From assembly GCA_009792885.1 (NCBI GenBank), contig WMCF01000088.1, positions 8,405 to 72,404 of the forward strand: a DNA stretch of 64,000 bases, read 5' to 3'. Shown piece after piece: positions 24,750-38,200 of the stretch; within the stretch, counting starts at the first letter, position 1; each line of letters opens with the position of its first letter. The position numbers and the translations under genes are program-made. The stretch is from Eremophila alpestris peregrina (lineage: Eukaryota > Chordata > Aves > Passeriformes > Alaudidae). The notes under the pieces are model-generated. The model worked only from the letters and a program-made list of their open reading frames with translations, searched no databases and had not been told where the DNA came from.

Positions 24750-25231
24750 GAGTAAAACCTGAGGGACCACTTGGGATGTGTTGTCCCAGGATGAAAAGCT
24801 TCTCCCTGATCCTCTTTCTGTGTTTCCCTATTGCTGCTAAACCCCAGCAGACAGAGTAGTTCAGCATGTGGTGTACCAGTGACCTGTTCTAATTATCATT
24901 TGCCTCCCCACAGTTTAATTAAGCTGCTGATTAATGTGGCTTTCACTTTTCCCACATAGCAGGGTCACAGCAGCTTTGCCTGTAATGGGATTTACCCCTC
25001 TGTAACTACTTCCAGAGGAAGTCCCTGAAGTGATTCAAGAAGTCACTTGAAATGGTTCCATGAAAAGAGAACAGGATAGCTATAACATTTATTTCTTCCT
25101 GTTTGCCAGGCCAAAAGGAGCTGGAAAAGAAAGAAGGAATGCAAATACCTGTTTGCAGGTGTGTTGCTCTTCATGTCAGGACATTTTCTGCCACTAGCCT
25201 GCCAGGATAGCTGGTGACACTTCACTGGGGA

Positions 25232-25347
25232 TATTCCAGAGCTATATGGACACAATCCTGTGCCCTGTGCTCTGGGATGACCCTCCTGGAGCAGGGAGGT
25301 TGGACCCACTGTCCCTCCCAACCTGACCCATCCTGGGATTCTGTGAG
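25232..25347 (+). mobile_element. CR1: CR1 LINE 3' end (different subfamily)
   Basis: GTGCTCTGGGATGACCCTCCTGGAGCAGGGAGGTTGGACC followed by CTCCCAACCTGACCCATCC and GGGATTCTGTGA is a CR1 3' end of a different subfamily from the common type here, in the plus orientation. Confidence 0.75.
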
Positions 25348-27837
25348 ACTGAAGCCTACCAAGGACAGGAGGAGAGTTCCCATTCTGCTAAAATTCCTTC
25401 ATCTTAGGCCAGGCTTGGGGGGTTTCTGGGCTGTAACAGGTAAGGGTGACACTGCAAAGCTGCAGTGGCATAACGGCTTTTATCTGAGCTGGAAACTGTT
25501 GGATCAGTTCCCAGCAGCAGCCATGGGGATGGCCTGGAGGAAGCAGCTGAAAGCAAACAAACACTGGGCTTTTACTGTTTCTGAGAACTGTCTGGGTCAC
25601 CTCCTTATCTGTGATTTGTATTTCTCAAGAATAGGCTGCTCAGCTCTCGAGATGAGAGGACTCACTGCCTTGGAATTACAGCTGGGAAATGCTTTTGGAA
25701 AAACAGAAGATGTGCTGGAGGAAGATAGTGTTGTCTCTCTGGCCTGGCAGGTTTGTATAGGTTTGGGGCTTTTTTTTCCATTAAGATGAGAAATTGATTA
25801 TATTATTTGGAGGGAGATATTCCTTGGAAAACTCATGATTTTACTCACACGCCATGTCTGTGGTGTTCTGTTGCTATGACCTCAAAAGAAACAAACAGCT
25901 CCCTTGTCAAAAAGCCTCCAGCTCTCTTGAGCAGGCTGTGCCCCAAGAGGTCTGACTGTCTCCCTCCTCCTGTGGATGTCTCCTGCTTCTTCCTTCAGGA
26001 CTTCTCCTTGGGTATTTGTTTCCTTTCCTTTATATAGGTCTGTGATGGTCTGTGGATCTCAGAGTCAGTCCACTGCTTCCAAAGTAATCCTGTGTTTATA
26101 ATGTTCTGAGAGAGAAGAGATTTTAGCTTGGGAGTAAAACAAGATGACATTTTTACTGACTTTTGTATTGTGTTTGACTTTGGTCAGTGCACTGCATTCT
26201 ACATTTCACCACGTGTTACTCCTCACCCCTTGTGGAATATAGCATAAGATGGAAAGAGAGGCATAATGGAGGATAAGTGGATTAAAATCAGTATTTAATT
26301 GTGGTAATGTGATGCTTCTCTCTTTAGTCTCTGAATTTATAACAGAGGGCCAAGCAGAGCCCAGTGTCAGGGCTGAGTGTGGGGGCAGTGCTGGATCCCA
26401 GGAGAGACAGTATCCTACAGCAGGGTGGGATAATCTGCTCCAGGTGGGAGCACAGTGTCTCTGAGCACTGTTATTCCATGAATGATGTTACATCAGAGCA
26501 TTCTGCTCATTCATTTCAGCTCTAAGGGCTGACAGTAGTGAGGAATTCCGTGCCAACCACACCTCCCCGAGGATTTCTTGGCTCTGTAATTCCTTACGTG
26601 CTGGAGCAGATGATCTCCAGCAACGTGGGGCTTCCCCTTCTTGGGGTGGCTATTGCTTGCTCTGGGATTTCCCAGCACATTCAGGCAGAAATTCATCTGT
26701 TTCTTGCATGGAAGGCCCAAGTCTACTCTGGATGCACAGTGTGTGCATAACCCTCTGAGAGCTGGATTCCCCATTCCTCATGGTGCAGGTCTCCCAGACA
26801 CTTGCTGAAATCTCTGACTAATACAGAAATTCTTCATTGTTTTTCAAACTCACCCTGTGGACAGGAAAAAAAGCACAAATGGAGAGAAATATGACCTTAT
26901 CTGACAAGCTCTAAACTGTGACTGATTTATATTCTGTGGTGCAACATGACCCTGGCCTGAGCTGCAACAGAAGGAAATTTGCCTTGCAATCAGAGAGTTC
27001 TTAAAAATGTATCTATTTCTGTCAACCCAAGTGGGGAAACCTTTAGATCCCGTTCAACAGGTTGGGATGACTCAACTCCCAGCTGAGTTGGTCACCCTGC
27101 CCCAGTACATACAGTATGTGACACAAGGATTGATTCTTCTTGGCTCTCTTACTGGGAATTTTTTTGTGGCATGTTGCAAAATCCTGTACTGTTAACCCTC
27201 CAGCAGCCTCGTGGTACAAGTTGGACCTTCATTACCCTCACCATATGATGAGGAATAGGAAGTTTCTGACCTAATTCCATCATCTCAGTCTCATCATTCC
27301 CAGGTTCTGTGGGGCATTTCTTCTGACAGCTCATCTTTTATGGTCTGCAACAGGCCATAAGATTTTCACTGCCCTTTAGCAGATGTGAGATGGAGGATGG
27401 GACTTTTCCAAAGCACTCACCCTCTGAACTGCCCTTCTGTGGAAATAAGTGGTGAGCAGTCTCATTTTCCGTGGGATCAGGGTCAGAGCAACAATAGAAT
27501 TTTTGTAGAATCCCACAGATCAAGCCAAGTTTTGAGCACTCACCATCCTGAATTCTCTTTAAGGACAAGAAGGGAAATCCCAAGATGAGACCCCATAGGA
27601 ACATAAATTTTTCCCTGCTCGTTTCAGCAGACAGAGTGGGAGCAGAGACCTCCTGTGAACTTGTCTGAATGCTCCTACCTCTGTTTATTGTGCAAAACAT
27701 GGAATCTGGACAAAAGATGGGCTTTTTCAGATATAAATCCCTCTGTGATCTTGAGCTAAATGAGCCTTGGTCTTGAAGAATCAGCACATTTTGTGAATTG
27801 TCTTTGCTCTGGAGTGCAGACAGAGTTTCTCCCAAAA
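25348..27837. other. intergenic, no gene seen
   Basis: Unique-looking sequence. A 191-codon frame (25214-25789, plus) overlaps the CR1 scrap at its start and has no family resemblance. Confidence 0.45.
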
Positions 27838-28035
27838 TTATCACAATAACAATCAGACTGAAAGGGACCTTAAAGCCCATCTTATTCCACCCCCTGCCAT
27901 GGGCAGGGACACCTTCCACTAGCCCAGGTTGCTCCAAGCCCCATCCAACCTGGCCTTGGACACTGCCAGGCATCCAGGGGCAGCCACAGCTGCTCTGGGC
28001 ACCCTGTGCCAGGGCTTCCCCACCCTCACAGGGAA
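27838..28035 (-). mobile_element. CR1: CR1 LINE 3' fragment
   Basis: GAAAGGGACCTTAAAGCCCATC, CCCCCTGCCATGGGCAGGGAC, CTAGCCCAGGTTGCTCCAAG, CATCCAGGGGCAGCCACAGC and CACCCTCACAGGGAACAATTCC. The 3' end is to the left and the terminal octamers are degraded. Confidence 0.92.
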
Positions 28036-30283
28036 CAATTCCTTCTTTTCCTGGCCCTGAAATCCATATAATTAGACTGTAGAGTTAAAAGAATGGAAAA
28101 AAAAAAAAAGTATGGGGTAAGTTTTATTGCTCTTACTTATTTTAATCAAGAGATTGGCAATTTCAACCTCTGATCAATGACACGATGTGAGACTGGGACT
28201 TGCAGATAAAGGGAGTGAGTGAAATTTCCTCTCTGAAATATTTGTAATGTAAATAGAACAAGATAGTGCTGAGGGAGGGGGGCATAAAATGATGTGGTTG
28301 GTTGAACAAGAGAGCTCCAAATGGTTACTGGATTAGAATTCCTACCAGAATTCAGCCCAGGTTGATTCATCTGCCTAAGGTTGTGTTCTCCATTGGCTTT
28401 GAGGAATGCTGTTCCACTTCCTTGCTGCTGGCTAGCCCAGAAGGCCACATGTGTGACTGAGCCCGTTTCTTGGAGAAGGGCTGAACTTCAATTCCACTCC
28501 TCCAGGGGCCTCTTCTTGAGTCCCAGCTAGAAAATGTTACATCCTCTCAAAAGGAGTTGATACAGCTTTTTTCTGTAGCTGATTTAAATAAAGCAGCATC
28601 CTCAATATCACCTGGCTTGGCAAAACCCCACTGAAATCTCAGTGAAAAGCCAACTTTTGTTGTAGTTCTCTCTGTCCCAGATGTGAAGGCTCCAGCTGTG
28701 TCAGCAGCAGCAGCACAGAGCTGCCTCTCCCAGTCTGTGCAGCTCCTGGCTCTGCATGTCAGTGTGGTAAAAATAACCCTGTTTGAAATCTAGTGGAAAT
28801 ATTAAGGGCTTAATTATCATCTGCTTTGGAGCTTTTTCTTTCAGCCGAGACTGAGGAGATAGGAAGAATTTGGCTGCTGTTCCCTGCTCCTGCACCACCC
28901 AGTCACACTGAGAGCTAGAGCAGCTCAGTGGCTCCTGTATTTTTAGTGGCCCCTCTGGCAGGAAGGGATTAGAGGGAATTACAGCTACTTCAATACCCCC
29001 TTGTTCCAGGCAAGAGCCTGTGCCTGTCCCCAGCAGATCCCTTGGCTGTGTGTAGCTTTATGTGAAAGAGGGAAAGTAAAATCTATTTTTAGGCAGTCTG
29101 AGTGGCCTGTTATTGGAGGCAAGGTTGTTGACTCATGCCCATCTGATATCATTTAAAGGGTTAGATATTGCCAGCTAACAAAAATAAGTGCTGTTACTCC
29201 CTCCTAGTCAATAGAATTAACTGTTCTTAGCTGACATTTGCTTTCATGGCAGAAGTTGTGCATCCCCAGGGCCCTGCTAATAATGCATACATGGCTGAGA
29301 AGGTGCAAATCTGCATTTTCTTGGGATTGTGGCAATGGAAACGGAAATATGAAGGCAGCAGAGTTGCCAGGGAGTCTTCAGCTCTGTGTCTGTCACTTAT
29401 GTTCATCTCTATTCAAAGAATCTGCAGAAATCATAAGGGAAGGAGACAAAAGGCTGCTCTGCCAACGCCAAGGGCTCTTCCCTTTCCATGGTAGAGTCTT
29501 GGAAAGGCCCTTCCCTCCTCCTCTTCACCCCAGCCTGCCTCAGGAGCATTCTCTTTGTTAAGTAGAAACTCCTCTGCTTCCTGTCTGTTGGTTTTTGGCA
29601 TCAGTTTTGAAGCCCTGAATCTCTCCCTGGGGATGTGCACTGGAAAACTAATGGGAACCAGTTTCCTATCAGCAGCTGAGATGCAATTCCTGGCTCCACT
29701 TTTCTAGGGAACCACAGTGTGCAGACCTGGACAGCATCATGTGCACAGCACCAGAGACCAAGCACCTCTCATGGGCTGAGTGTGTGAAATCCTGAGGCAA
29801 ATACTTCTTGCAAAGTCAGGGCACGAGGGAGGGTGGGAGGGGAAAACATCAGCTCATAAAGCTTTGCTTTCTGGCTCAGGAGCAGGGAAAGAAATGCATA
29901 AAAAGTGAATATAGCTCAGTTTCTTTTTTAGGTCACAGCTGGAATTCACACTAGCAAGAGGAACTGCTTGAAAACTGGTGAGCCCAATGTCCCTTTTGAA
30001 CAAGGAAGATGAAGGATTTGCTTGGTGTAAGGTCACACTATCTACAAGATCCTTGTCTTTCCTTCCCTCAGCTGGGAGAAGGAAAGCCAGGGCTCCAGGT
30101 ATCCCACCTAAAAGGTAACATCAAGGGAAGATGCAACAGGCAGGTGGCTGTGAGTGAATCAGGCCTCCCAAATGCACCTTCCACTGCTTCCACTGCTGCT
30201 GCTGTGGCCAGGCTGACTCTGTGAAACCACAGCAGCAGCCAGAATGAATCCCAGAATGAATCCCAGGGGCTTTTTTTTAAGGG
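28036..30283. other. intergenic, no gene seen
   Basis: Only a 13-base A run near 28097 and short frames were noted. Confidence 0.45.
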
Positions 30284-30490
30284 AGGGACCTTAAAGCTCA
30301 TCTCATTCCACCCCCTGCCTGGGCAGGGACGCCTTCCACTATCCCAGGTTGCTCCAAGCCCTGCCCAGCCTGGCCTTGGAAACTTCCAGGGATCCAGCTT
30401 CTCTGGGCACCCTGTGCCAGGCCCTCACCCCCTTCACAAGGAAGAATTTTTTCCTAATGCATAGCCTTAACCTGCCCTCTATCAGTTTAA
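30284..30490 (-). mobile_element. CR1: CR1 LINE 3' fragment
   Basis: GGGAGGGACCTTAAAGCTCATC, CCACTATCCCAGGTTGCTCC, CTTCTCTGGGCACCCTGTGCC and CTTCACAAGGAAGAATTTTTTCC. A second CR1 of another subfamily follows immediately in the same orientation. Confidence 0.9.
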
Positions 30491-30905
30491 AGAATCATGG
30501 AATCACAGAATCTTTTAGGTTGGAAAAGACATCCAAGGTCATCGAGTCCAATCTGTGCCTGATCCCCACCTTGTCACCCAGCCCAGAGCACTGAGTGCCA
30601 CATCCAGGCTTTCCTTGGACACCTCCAGGGATGAGTACTCCAAACCTCCCTGGGCAGCCCCTTCCAATGCCTGAACACCCTTTCCATGGAGAAATTCCTC
30701 CTGAACCTCCCCTGGCCCAATTTGGGGTCGTTTCCTCTTGTCCTGACACTTGTTGCTAGGGAAAAGTTGCTGATCCCAACCTGGCTCCTGTTTTTGAGTG
30801 AGAATGTTTCCCCTGAGCCTCCTTTCCTCAGGAGACAGAGCTGAACTCCTCCCCACAGCTGCTTTAATCCCCTCAGCTGCCCAATTCCCAGCATGATGGC
30901 CATTT
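30491..30905 (-). mobile_element. CR1: CR1 LINE 3' fragment of a second subfamily, ~415 bases
   Basis: It starts with AGAATCATGGAATCACAGAATC and GGTTGGAAAAGACATCCAAGG, then CATCGAGTCCAATCTGTGCC, GACACCTCCAGGGATGAGTAC, CCTTCCAATGCCTGAACACCC, CCTCCCCTGGCCCAATTTGGG and GTTTCCTCTTGTCCTGACAC. This matches the CR1 class with TTGGAAAAGACC near its 3' end. The element's 3' terminus is at the left, abutting the 5' side of the preceding copy. Confidence 0.9.
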
Positions 30906-33900
30906 CTCCCATTGAAGGAATGTTGCTCTCTGGGTGCACTCTTTGGCTCACCAGAGTGGCCATGGTGCCTTGATTGCACTGTCAGTATTCAGGATAATCA
31001 ACACCAAATGTGGTCTTGCTTTCTGAAATCTTACAGATTTTTCTGTACCAGGATAACAGGAGTCATCTCAGAAATATTCCTGGAAAGGGCTTGTTTGTCT
31101 CCCAGATGCAAATGGGGGCAGAGAATGGCAGAACCAATATCTGAGTCAACCCCAACCCTTTGTGGGGTTTGGAAGGACTTCTCTAAAGTGCTGCTCAGTG
31201 TCACTGGATGGATAAAACAAAACTTATGCTGCTCCCCAGGTTAGTACTGCACGTGCTGGGATGTGTTCACTTTCCCCTAACTAGAAAATTCATTCCAGAC
31301 CTGAAAAAAAACTCTTCCCCAATGTAGATAAATTCCTTTATAATAAAAACACGTTTTATTTTTCTGACAAAACAAGATTTTTCAGGAGGGGAGTGGGAGA
31401 AAACTGCATTCAAAAACACACAACAAGAAAGCACATCACAAGAATATAGCCAAGTAGTCATCAACAATTAGAATAGTTTCTTGGACAGGGCCCCAAAACA
31501 GCAAAACAAGCTTCTTTATTTGTGATATGTGGATTAATGATACACTAATAGCTGAGGCATGTCTTTAATAATTACTTGGTTTTAAAAAACCCAAGCAGAG
31601 CCAGGATCCTCTTTGGGCTGAAGGGGCATTTGCAGTTTCCCAGCAAGGCAGACATTGGGATCAAACCCAGGAGCTGTTGGGAATCACAGCCATGTCCCAC
31701 AACGCCCAGAAAGCACATGCCTAACTTTACCCTTCCTCCATAAAACTTGTGGAACACAGTGACAAGGCACAGCAAATGAAATGCTGGATAAAGGGGGGAA
31801 AGATGGAGTTGGCCAAGTCAGGCAGGAGGCCCGTGTCAGAGCCAGGAGCTGAAATCACCTCTCCTGAGGACGCTCTTTACCATCACTGCCAGAGGCACAG
31901 CTGACCTTCCCGTGGCTCCCTCTGCACAATCCCAGGCTCCTCAGGACTGGACACTTGGTTCCAGCTTCTCACTTTTATCTTTTTTGCTCCTTGGCCCTCA
32001 GGCTGCTTTCTGAGTGGGCCGTGAGCATCACGGTGAATTGCTGTCAGAGGACTTTTCCAATTAGAGAAGAACAAACAGAACCCAAAACAAAAACCCCAAG
32101 CTGAGACCAAAAACCCTCCCTAAGGGTCTTTTAACCCAAGCTCCTAAAGAAGTTTAATGCTCTGGTGGAGGACTGTGTTGTGCAGTGTGGTCTGAAAGGT
32201 GGGGAGGAGAAGGAATTAATCCTGTGGCATGTGGTGAGCAAGATGTTCACCTTGCAGGCAGATGCTTTTCAGCAGTTAGTGGGGATGCAGTCCCTGCCTA
32301 ACTGCATTTAGCCAATCCCTGACCTTTTAGATCAGTGGGAAGAGTCCCAGGCAGTCAGCAGACTTGGGAAAAAGCCCCAAATGACAGAGAAAATTAGACA
32401 TCGGGAGTTTTGAACTGTTAGTGTTTGACTCATGGCTGTGGGTATTTTCCTCCCTGTGCAGCTGCTGGGAGAACTGGAGGTGGCTACTGAGAGATGATTG
32501 AATCCATGTGACACCCCTGAGGTAGAAGAGCTCTGTGGTGAGGCCCTAAAATGTTACAGCAATCCCAACAACCAACAAATCCTGACTGGCAAGACTGAGT
32601 CTGCGAGAGCTCTGCTGTGAAATTCCTGGAGTTACTTGGGCAGTGACAGCACCCACTGCCCCCAGGGTTATGTGGCAGAGGTGAAAGGGATGGGTTGTTG
32701 CCCCCAAGAAACTGCTTGCAAGAGAAATGAGAAACAGAAATAAAGGGGCTGTTGCAAATTTGAGACAAGGAACAGGAGGGTTGGTCAGATGTGGGGGCTG
32801 ACAGCTCCTCTGGCTGCTTTTAGGTGCCTCCTTGGATGAGCTGACTGTCTAGGAAAGACTTTAACGAGGTGAAAAGGAGCTCAGCTGCTCCAGAAGTTAG
32901 GACCAAGGATGGCTGTATCCTTGTAAATCCTGCATCAATTGTAGAGAGGAAGAGAGGCTCAGGAAGCCGCAGGGCTGTGCTCCTCACAGCTGCTGATTCC
33001 TCTCTTCCCAGCCCTGCTTCCAAGAGGGGTCAGAGCCAGGGCAATAGTCAAAGTGCCAGGGAGTAGTTTCAGTGCTGATAGCCATAGTTTCTCCTCCATC
33101 TGCAAAGCTGAAAATGGAGAGAGACCAAGAAAAAGTCTGAAGTACCACAATGATGATAATAATAATCCCCAATTCCCTCGTAGTCAGTCTCATCTCACCC
33201 CACCCTTTAGTTCTTCTCCAGAAATCCTGTTTCCCCAGGATTGCTGGCACCCTGAGGAAGACAGATCCAGTGCAGGAGTCATGCTGGGGGTCAGAGAGAT
33301 AGCATGGGATGGGATGTGGGTTTCTTTCAGGACAGCGAGTTCAGATCATGGTCTGCCAGAGGTTTTTCCATGTAACCTTAAGCCTACCTTTTAAACTCCT
33401 CTCTGCCTCAATTTTCCAGCAATTAAATGGGGTGGTACTTTTCTCTTTAGCTGTTTGGATTATCAGCTGTCTAAAGCAGAGGCAGTTCCATCTCCCAGCA
33501 TGCCTGCTCCTGGCTGTGGCTTCTGCCATGATATCCCTTTGAAGGAGGGAACGAGCACATCTTCCTCTCTCTGCTCAGGAACAGCCAGGAAACCCTTTGG
33601 GTTTCCTGTCACAGCACCAGGGACAAGGAGCCAGGGTTTGCCTCTGAATTGCCAGATCCCAGCATGGATTAGCCAGGCACATCTACAAAATGCCACGGGA
33701 CAGTCTCTGCTCGGAGAGGAAGCTCCCTGAAGGTTTTGTCCTAGCCCACACTGTCCCCAGAAGGAGCTGGGTCCCTCTGGACTGCTGGGCTCTCACTGCT
33801 GAGCAGGGCTGGCCCGAGGGCTCTGAGCAGGTGTTGCAAATTCTCCCGCTTTTGTGGTTTTTTCTCAATCAGGGCAAGACCATCTGTGATGCTCTGAGCT

Positions 33901-34821
33901 CATTAATGGTTTCCAGGATTGCCAGGAAATAGAAAATACTTGTGCAGCCCACGACGTGTAGGGCAAGCAGATATTCTGCTCACATATGCAGGAACACAGA
34001 GCAGGGTGTAGGGGTTTGTGAAATATTCCAGTGGAGTGGCTTCCAGCGGTTTTTGCCTTTAGGAGGATGCACAGCTGTTCCAAGCTGTTGAGCTCTCGGG
34101 GGGATGAGCTCTGTTTGCATGACAAAGGCAAAAACAATGTCGTTGTCTAAGTCACCTTTTCCTCGGCGTGCCAAGCAGGGGTCCCTTCCAGCCCCTTGCT
34201 GGGACTGCTTCCAAGGATCTCTGAGGTGCCCCCTTAGCCCTCAAACCCACCTGAAGAACTTGGGTGTTTTGGGCTGTAGCCCAAAAATCCAAATGAAAGC
34301 CTGCTGGAGCCAGTGGGAATCTTTCCATGAAATGCTGAAGGGTTTGCTTTGGATTTCATTTGCTCTCTGCAGAGCTGAGCCGTGGCCAGTGGAATGACTC
34401 TGCTTTGGGATGCTCACGCTATCCTTTGGAGGGGTGTTTCAGAGGTTAGGAAGAGTCTCCAAGCAGGAAGCAAATCCTACCAGGAGCACCAGGATCTCCT
34501 GTATCTAATCACCCCTGAAACCTCAATGAAGCTCTTTGGTGGGGCAAGGCCCCTTGGTGCTGCTCTCACATGTGCACAAATCCTCCATGGTCTGTAGGGA
34601 GCTGTGGGTGCTTGGAGGAGAGCTGGGATGTGCTTGTGTAGTTTTGCAACTGCACATCCACATCTGTCTCAGGATCAGTATTCATGGATCAGTTATCAGG
34701 AATCTGGCTCAAGTGGGAGGCATTGTGATAAAAATGTCTGGACGTTTCATTTGCAGCCAGGAAAGGGAGCTGAGTTTTTCTAGGCTGACATGGGTTTCTT
34801 AGGCTTTGACAGAACAGTTCT

Positions 34822-34842
34822 TGTTTTGACACTGTCAAAACA
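34822..34842. repeat. 10-bp perfect inverted repeat with 1-base centre
   Basis: TGTTTTGACA, a single C, then TGTCAAAACA. The palindrome is flanked by direct copies of ACAGTTCT (34814-34821 and 34840-34847). Confidence 0.8.
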
Positions 34843-35239
34843 GTTCTCTCTTTTTTTTTTCTTTTTTTTTTTTTTTGGTGGTGCTTTGCCTTTTTGATGG
34901 AGATGCTTTTATCAAAATCTGACTTCAGTATGCTACAGACTGTGATTTTTATAGTATATTAATAGTCTGCTCTATTGCTTAACTGTTAGTGCACCAAACT
35001 GTTTCTACATCTTTGAGAAGAAGAGTTTTTATGCTATCAGAAAAAAACGCCCAGCTTTACTAAAGCAAACTATACTGATATTTCTGGGTGTTTTTAAAGC
35101 AATTCACTGAATAATTTCCACAGTTTTAATTTTATTTGCCTTTCTAGAACCTTATAGAAAAATACTGGGGCTTTCCAGAGACCAGAAGTTATATCTCCCA
35201 GCCCACATAAGTGTGGTTCTTTTTGCAGAGATAAGGATG

Positions 35240-35257
35240 CATTTATTTATTTATTTC
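35240..35257. repeat. (ATTT)n microsatellite
   Basis: Four copies of ATTT in CATTTATTTATTTATTTC. Confidence 0.8.
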
Positions 35258-38200
35258 ACTGGAGTGAGAGTCCCTTTATAAACCTATTTCATGATCCAAG
35301 TGGTCTGGCAATAAGAACCTGCAGTAATTAATGTTACTGATTTTATATCTGTTGTTACATGTACCTGACTTCACCCAGGGGGGTTTCACTGACTCTGAGG
35401 CTGGATGTCATGCAGAGTCAGAGGGATATTGTTATTGATAATCCTCCTGTTATAACCTGGGGAACTTGGGAATGGAGGTAGCAATTATTTTCCAGGGGTT
35501 GGTGCAGGGAATCAAAGGGAGGTGAAACCATGAGCACTGGTCCCAGAACTCCCACACAGCATCAGGATCCCCAGCAGGCCCAGCAGGTGCTACCTGTGAT
35601 TTGTCTTGCCAATGTTATTCCCAGATCCCAGCTTTCTGTAGAGAGAGGCCTTGCAATGTCTTTCAGCAGCATCCACTCTGTCCTGTTTTAAACTTTGCTC
35701 TCTCCTTGAGGAAACAGAATTTTTCCTCTCTTGAAACTTGTGCTCTCTTCAGCTGTAGCACCACAGGAAATTAATTGACATGATGCTGCATAAAATTATT
35801 TTCTCAACAGCTTCACCCCATCCAAAATTCTTACTTTCTGAAGAGAGATGGATACTGCATGCATATTTTGAATTTGCTCACAATTAGCAGCTTACTAAGA
35901 TTGTTCCACACTTTAAAGCCCAGCTTGGGAGTAGTAAAGGGCTTAAAGGACACTTTATGTTGGTCCTGCTCAGGTAAAGAAGTGCATCTTTGCAGCACAT
36001 GCATGGCCTCTACCCCAGTTTATCCAGAGGAGAGCCTGATTTCACTGCCTGCAGAGTTTTGACTCCATCTGGGTGAAACTGGATGGAATGGCAAGGACTG
36101 GGCAGCCAGATTGCAACAGGAGGGTGGGGGCTGGAATATCTGTGGAATGCTCAAGCAGGAATCTGGTGCAGTGGAGTCTGGCTTGAAGCAGAGACTGCAA
36201 GCCCTGCCCTGGAGACGTCCTGCAGTCCCCTGAAAGGAATTAGAGGGAGTTACTCAGTGCTTTGGGACAGATTTTCAGAGGGGGACTGGAGACAGGCAAC
36301 CCTGCAGCAGCGTTTGTTTGGGTTTGCAGCTTTCAAAGTGCCCTAAGTGCCTATTAAACTGCTCCTTTATTCAAGGAGACCCACCCAGGAGCTTCCCCAG
36401 TCCCATGGAAATCCAGGAATCTGGGGATATTTCAGACTGGCCTTTGTGCTTTGTGATGTCTTGCCTTTTTCTGGAGCATTAGATGCTACATGTAAAGCAG
36501 ATCCTAAAGTGAAAGATCTTAGGGAAGGGCTTGCCCTTTCCATGTATTGGGAAATGCAGTCCCTCCTCCAGCTTTTATTGCCGCTACCCAGGTTTATAAT
36601 AATCTGGTTTAAGATATCATGCTAGCATTCAGCTTGCCAGGGGCTGCTTCCTTCAAGTGTCACCTACCAAATGTTTGGGCCAAGCCATTCCGTTCTTTGT
36701 GTTGTTTGGGGTGGGTTTTTTTTCACCATTCCCTGAGCTTTCTAGGAAACTGAGTTTCCTCTGCAACCAAATATAGTTCTCCCTCCTCCACTAAGAGCGC
36801 TTTTGATGTGCTGTTCAAAGCAAATCCATCGGAGCAGGGTTCTGTTAACAAAACTCTGGAGAAACAGGAGGTCAAGTGACGTGAGTAAATAGACTTCTCT
36901 TTGGAGCTCCCATTCAAAGCCAAGAGGAATTTATCCTGACAAAAACACCAGCTTTAACTTTGGAGATTGCTCTTTGAGCCACAAAGAGCTAATTCATGCT
37001 AGTGGATTGCATAAGGACACTCACCCACCTCTTTCCAGTGCTCCCAGATGTATCCAGGGACAACTATTTTCTTTTAATAAATATACTTTTCCATCAAAAG
37101 AATGAAACTCCAAACCCTAAGTCCTAGAATTTTTTTGTTGTTGTTTCTCAGGTTCAAACATAATTTCTGACTGGAGCCAGAGGTATTTAATCTGAGGAGG
37201 AGGCAAGGGCTTGCACAGGATGTCAGCTGGCAGGCCTTTACCAAGGAAGCTCTCTTTCTGAGATCTGCTGGGTTTTGTTGGGGTTTTCTTTCTCCCCAGA
37301 CAGAAATCCATGCTACTGCTTTCTTTTGCACATGGCCCAGTGCTTTTAGCTGACTTTCCACCCTCCTCTTCACATAACTGAGATGTTGCATGCAAAACAC
37401 CACATTTTGCAGAAAATTGAAGCCCCAGACACTTTATATGGGAGTCACACACACGTCCCTGGGCATGGGAAGCCTTTCCTGATGCTGCCACATCCTTGTT
37501 TTCCTCAGGATGACGAACCAGAGATAAGGATGGCTGAAAATCTCATTTCAGATGTCCCACCCAGCCCTGTGGTTTGTCCCTCCATCTCTTGTCATTCAAC
37601 AGCCTTGAGCTGCTGGTCAGGGTGGGGACCACCAGCAGTGATGGAGAGAAGTGTTCATCTCATGGAAAATATCATTTTCATGTAGCCACAAACCCAGGGC
37701 AGTCACTGCTCCCTGCCACTTCCTCTCCCACTGTCCAGAAGTGACCTTGTGGAGGCCATTTGCAGGTTTTTCAGGCCTCCAGAAATGCAAGAATTTGGCC
37801 AAAAAATCTGCCTTTCTCTCCCTAAGTATTTAACTCCAATGCCTTGGCACTGTGGGTCCTCAGCCTGGCCAAGTCTGTATTGTGTGAAAGATTCTGGGTG
37901 CCCTCAAACCTCAGTCCCAATGTTCCCATGTAACCTGAACTTGTGATTTCTGTCAGGAAAGCTTGAATTAAGGGAAGCCTGTGGTATTCTTCAAGGGATG
38001 GAAAGGAGAAGGTTGGAAAACCCTGGCCCCAGCCTATTAAATATCCACTTGCTGATGGGAAGGGAGTACATGGGATAGACACTGTGGGGACTTTCTCCCT
38101 TCTTTCCACTCCTTTGGCTCTGTGCCTTTTGCCAGCAGTTTCCATGGCTGTCATTCTGGTGGCATTCCTGTCAAATTCCCCCTGTGGCTCACAGACATGG

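Larger units (their letters stand above)
20213..25231. other. intergenic, no gene; two CR1 scraps inside
   Basis: Apart from CR1 pieces at 21338-21385 and 22098-22236 and an AAT-repeat at 24720-24749, no gene or known repeat is visible. Frames on both strands are short and lack splice context. Confidence 0.45.
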
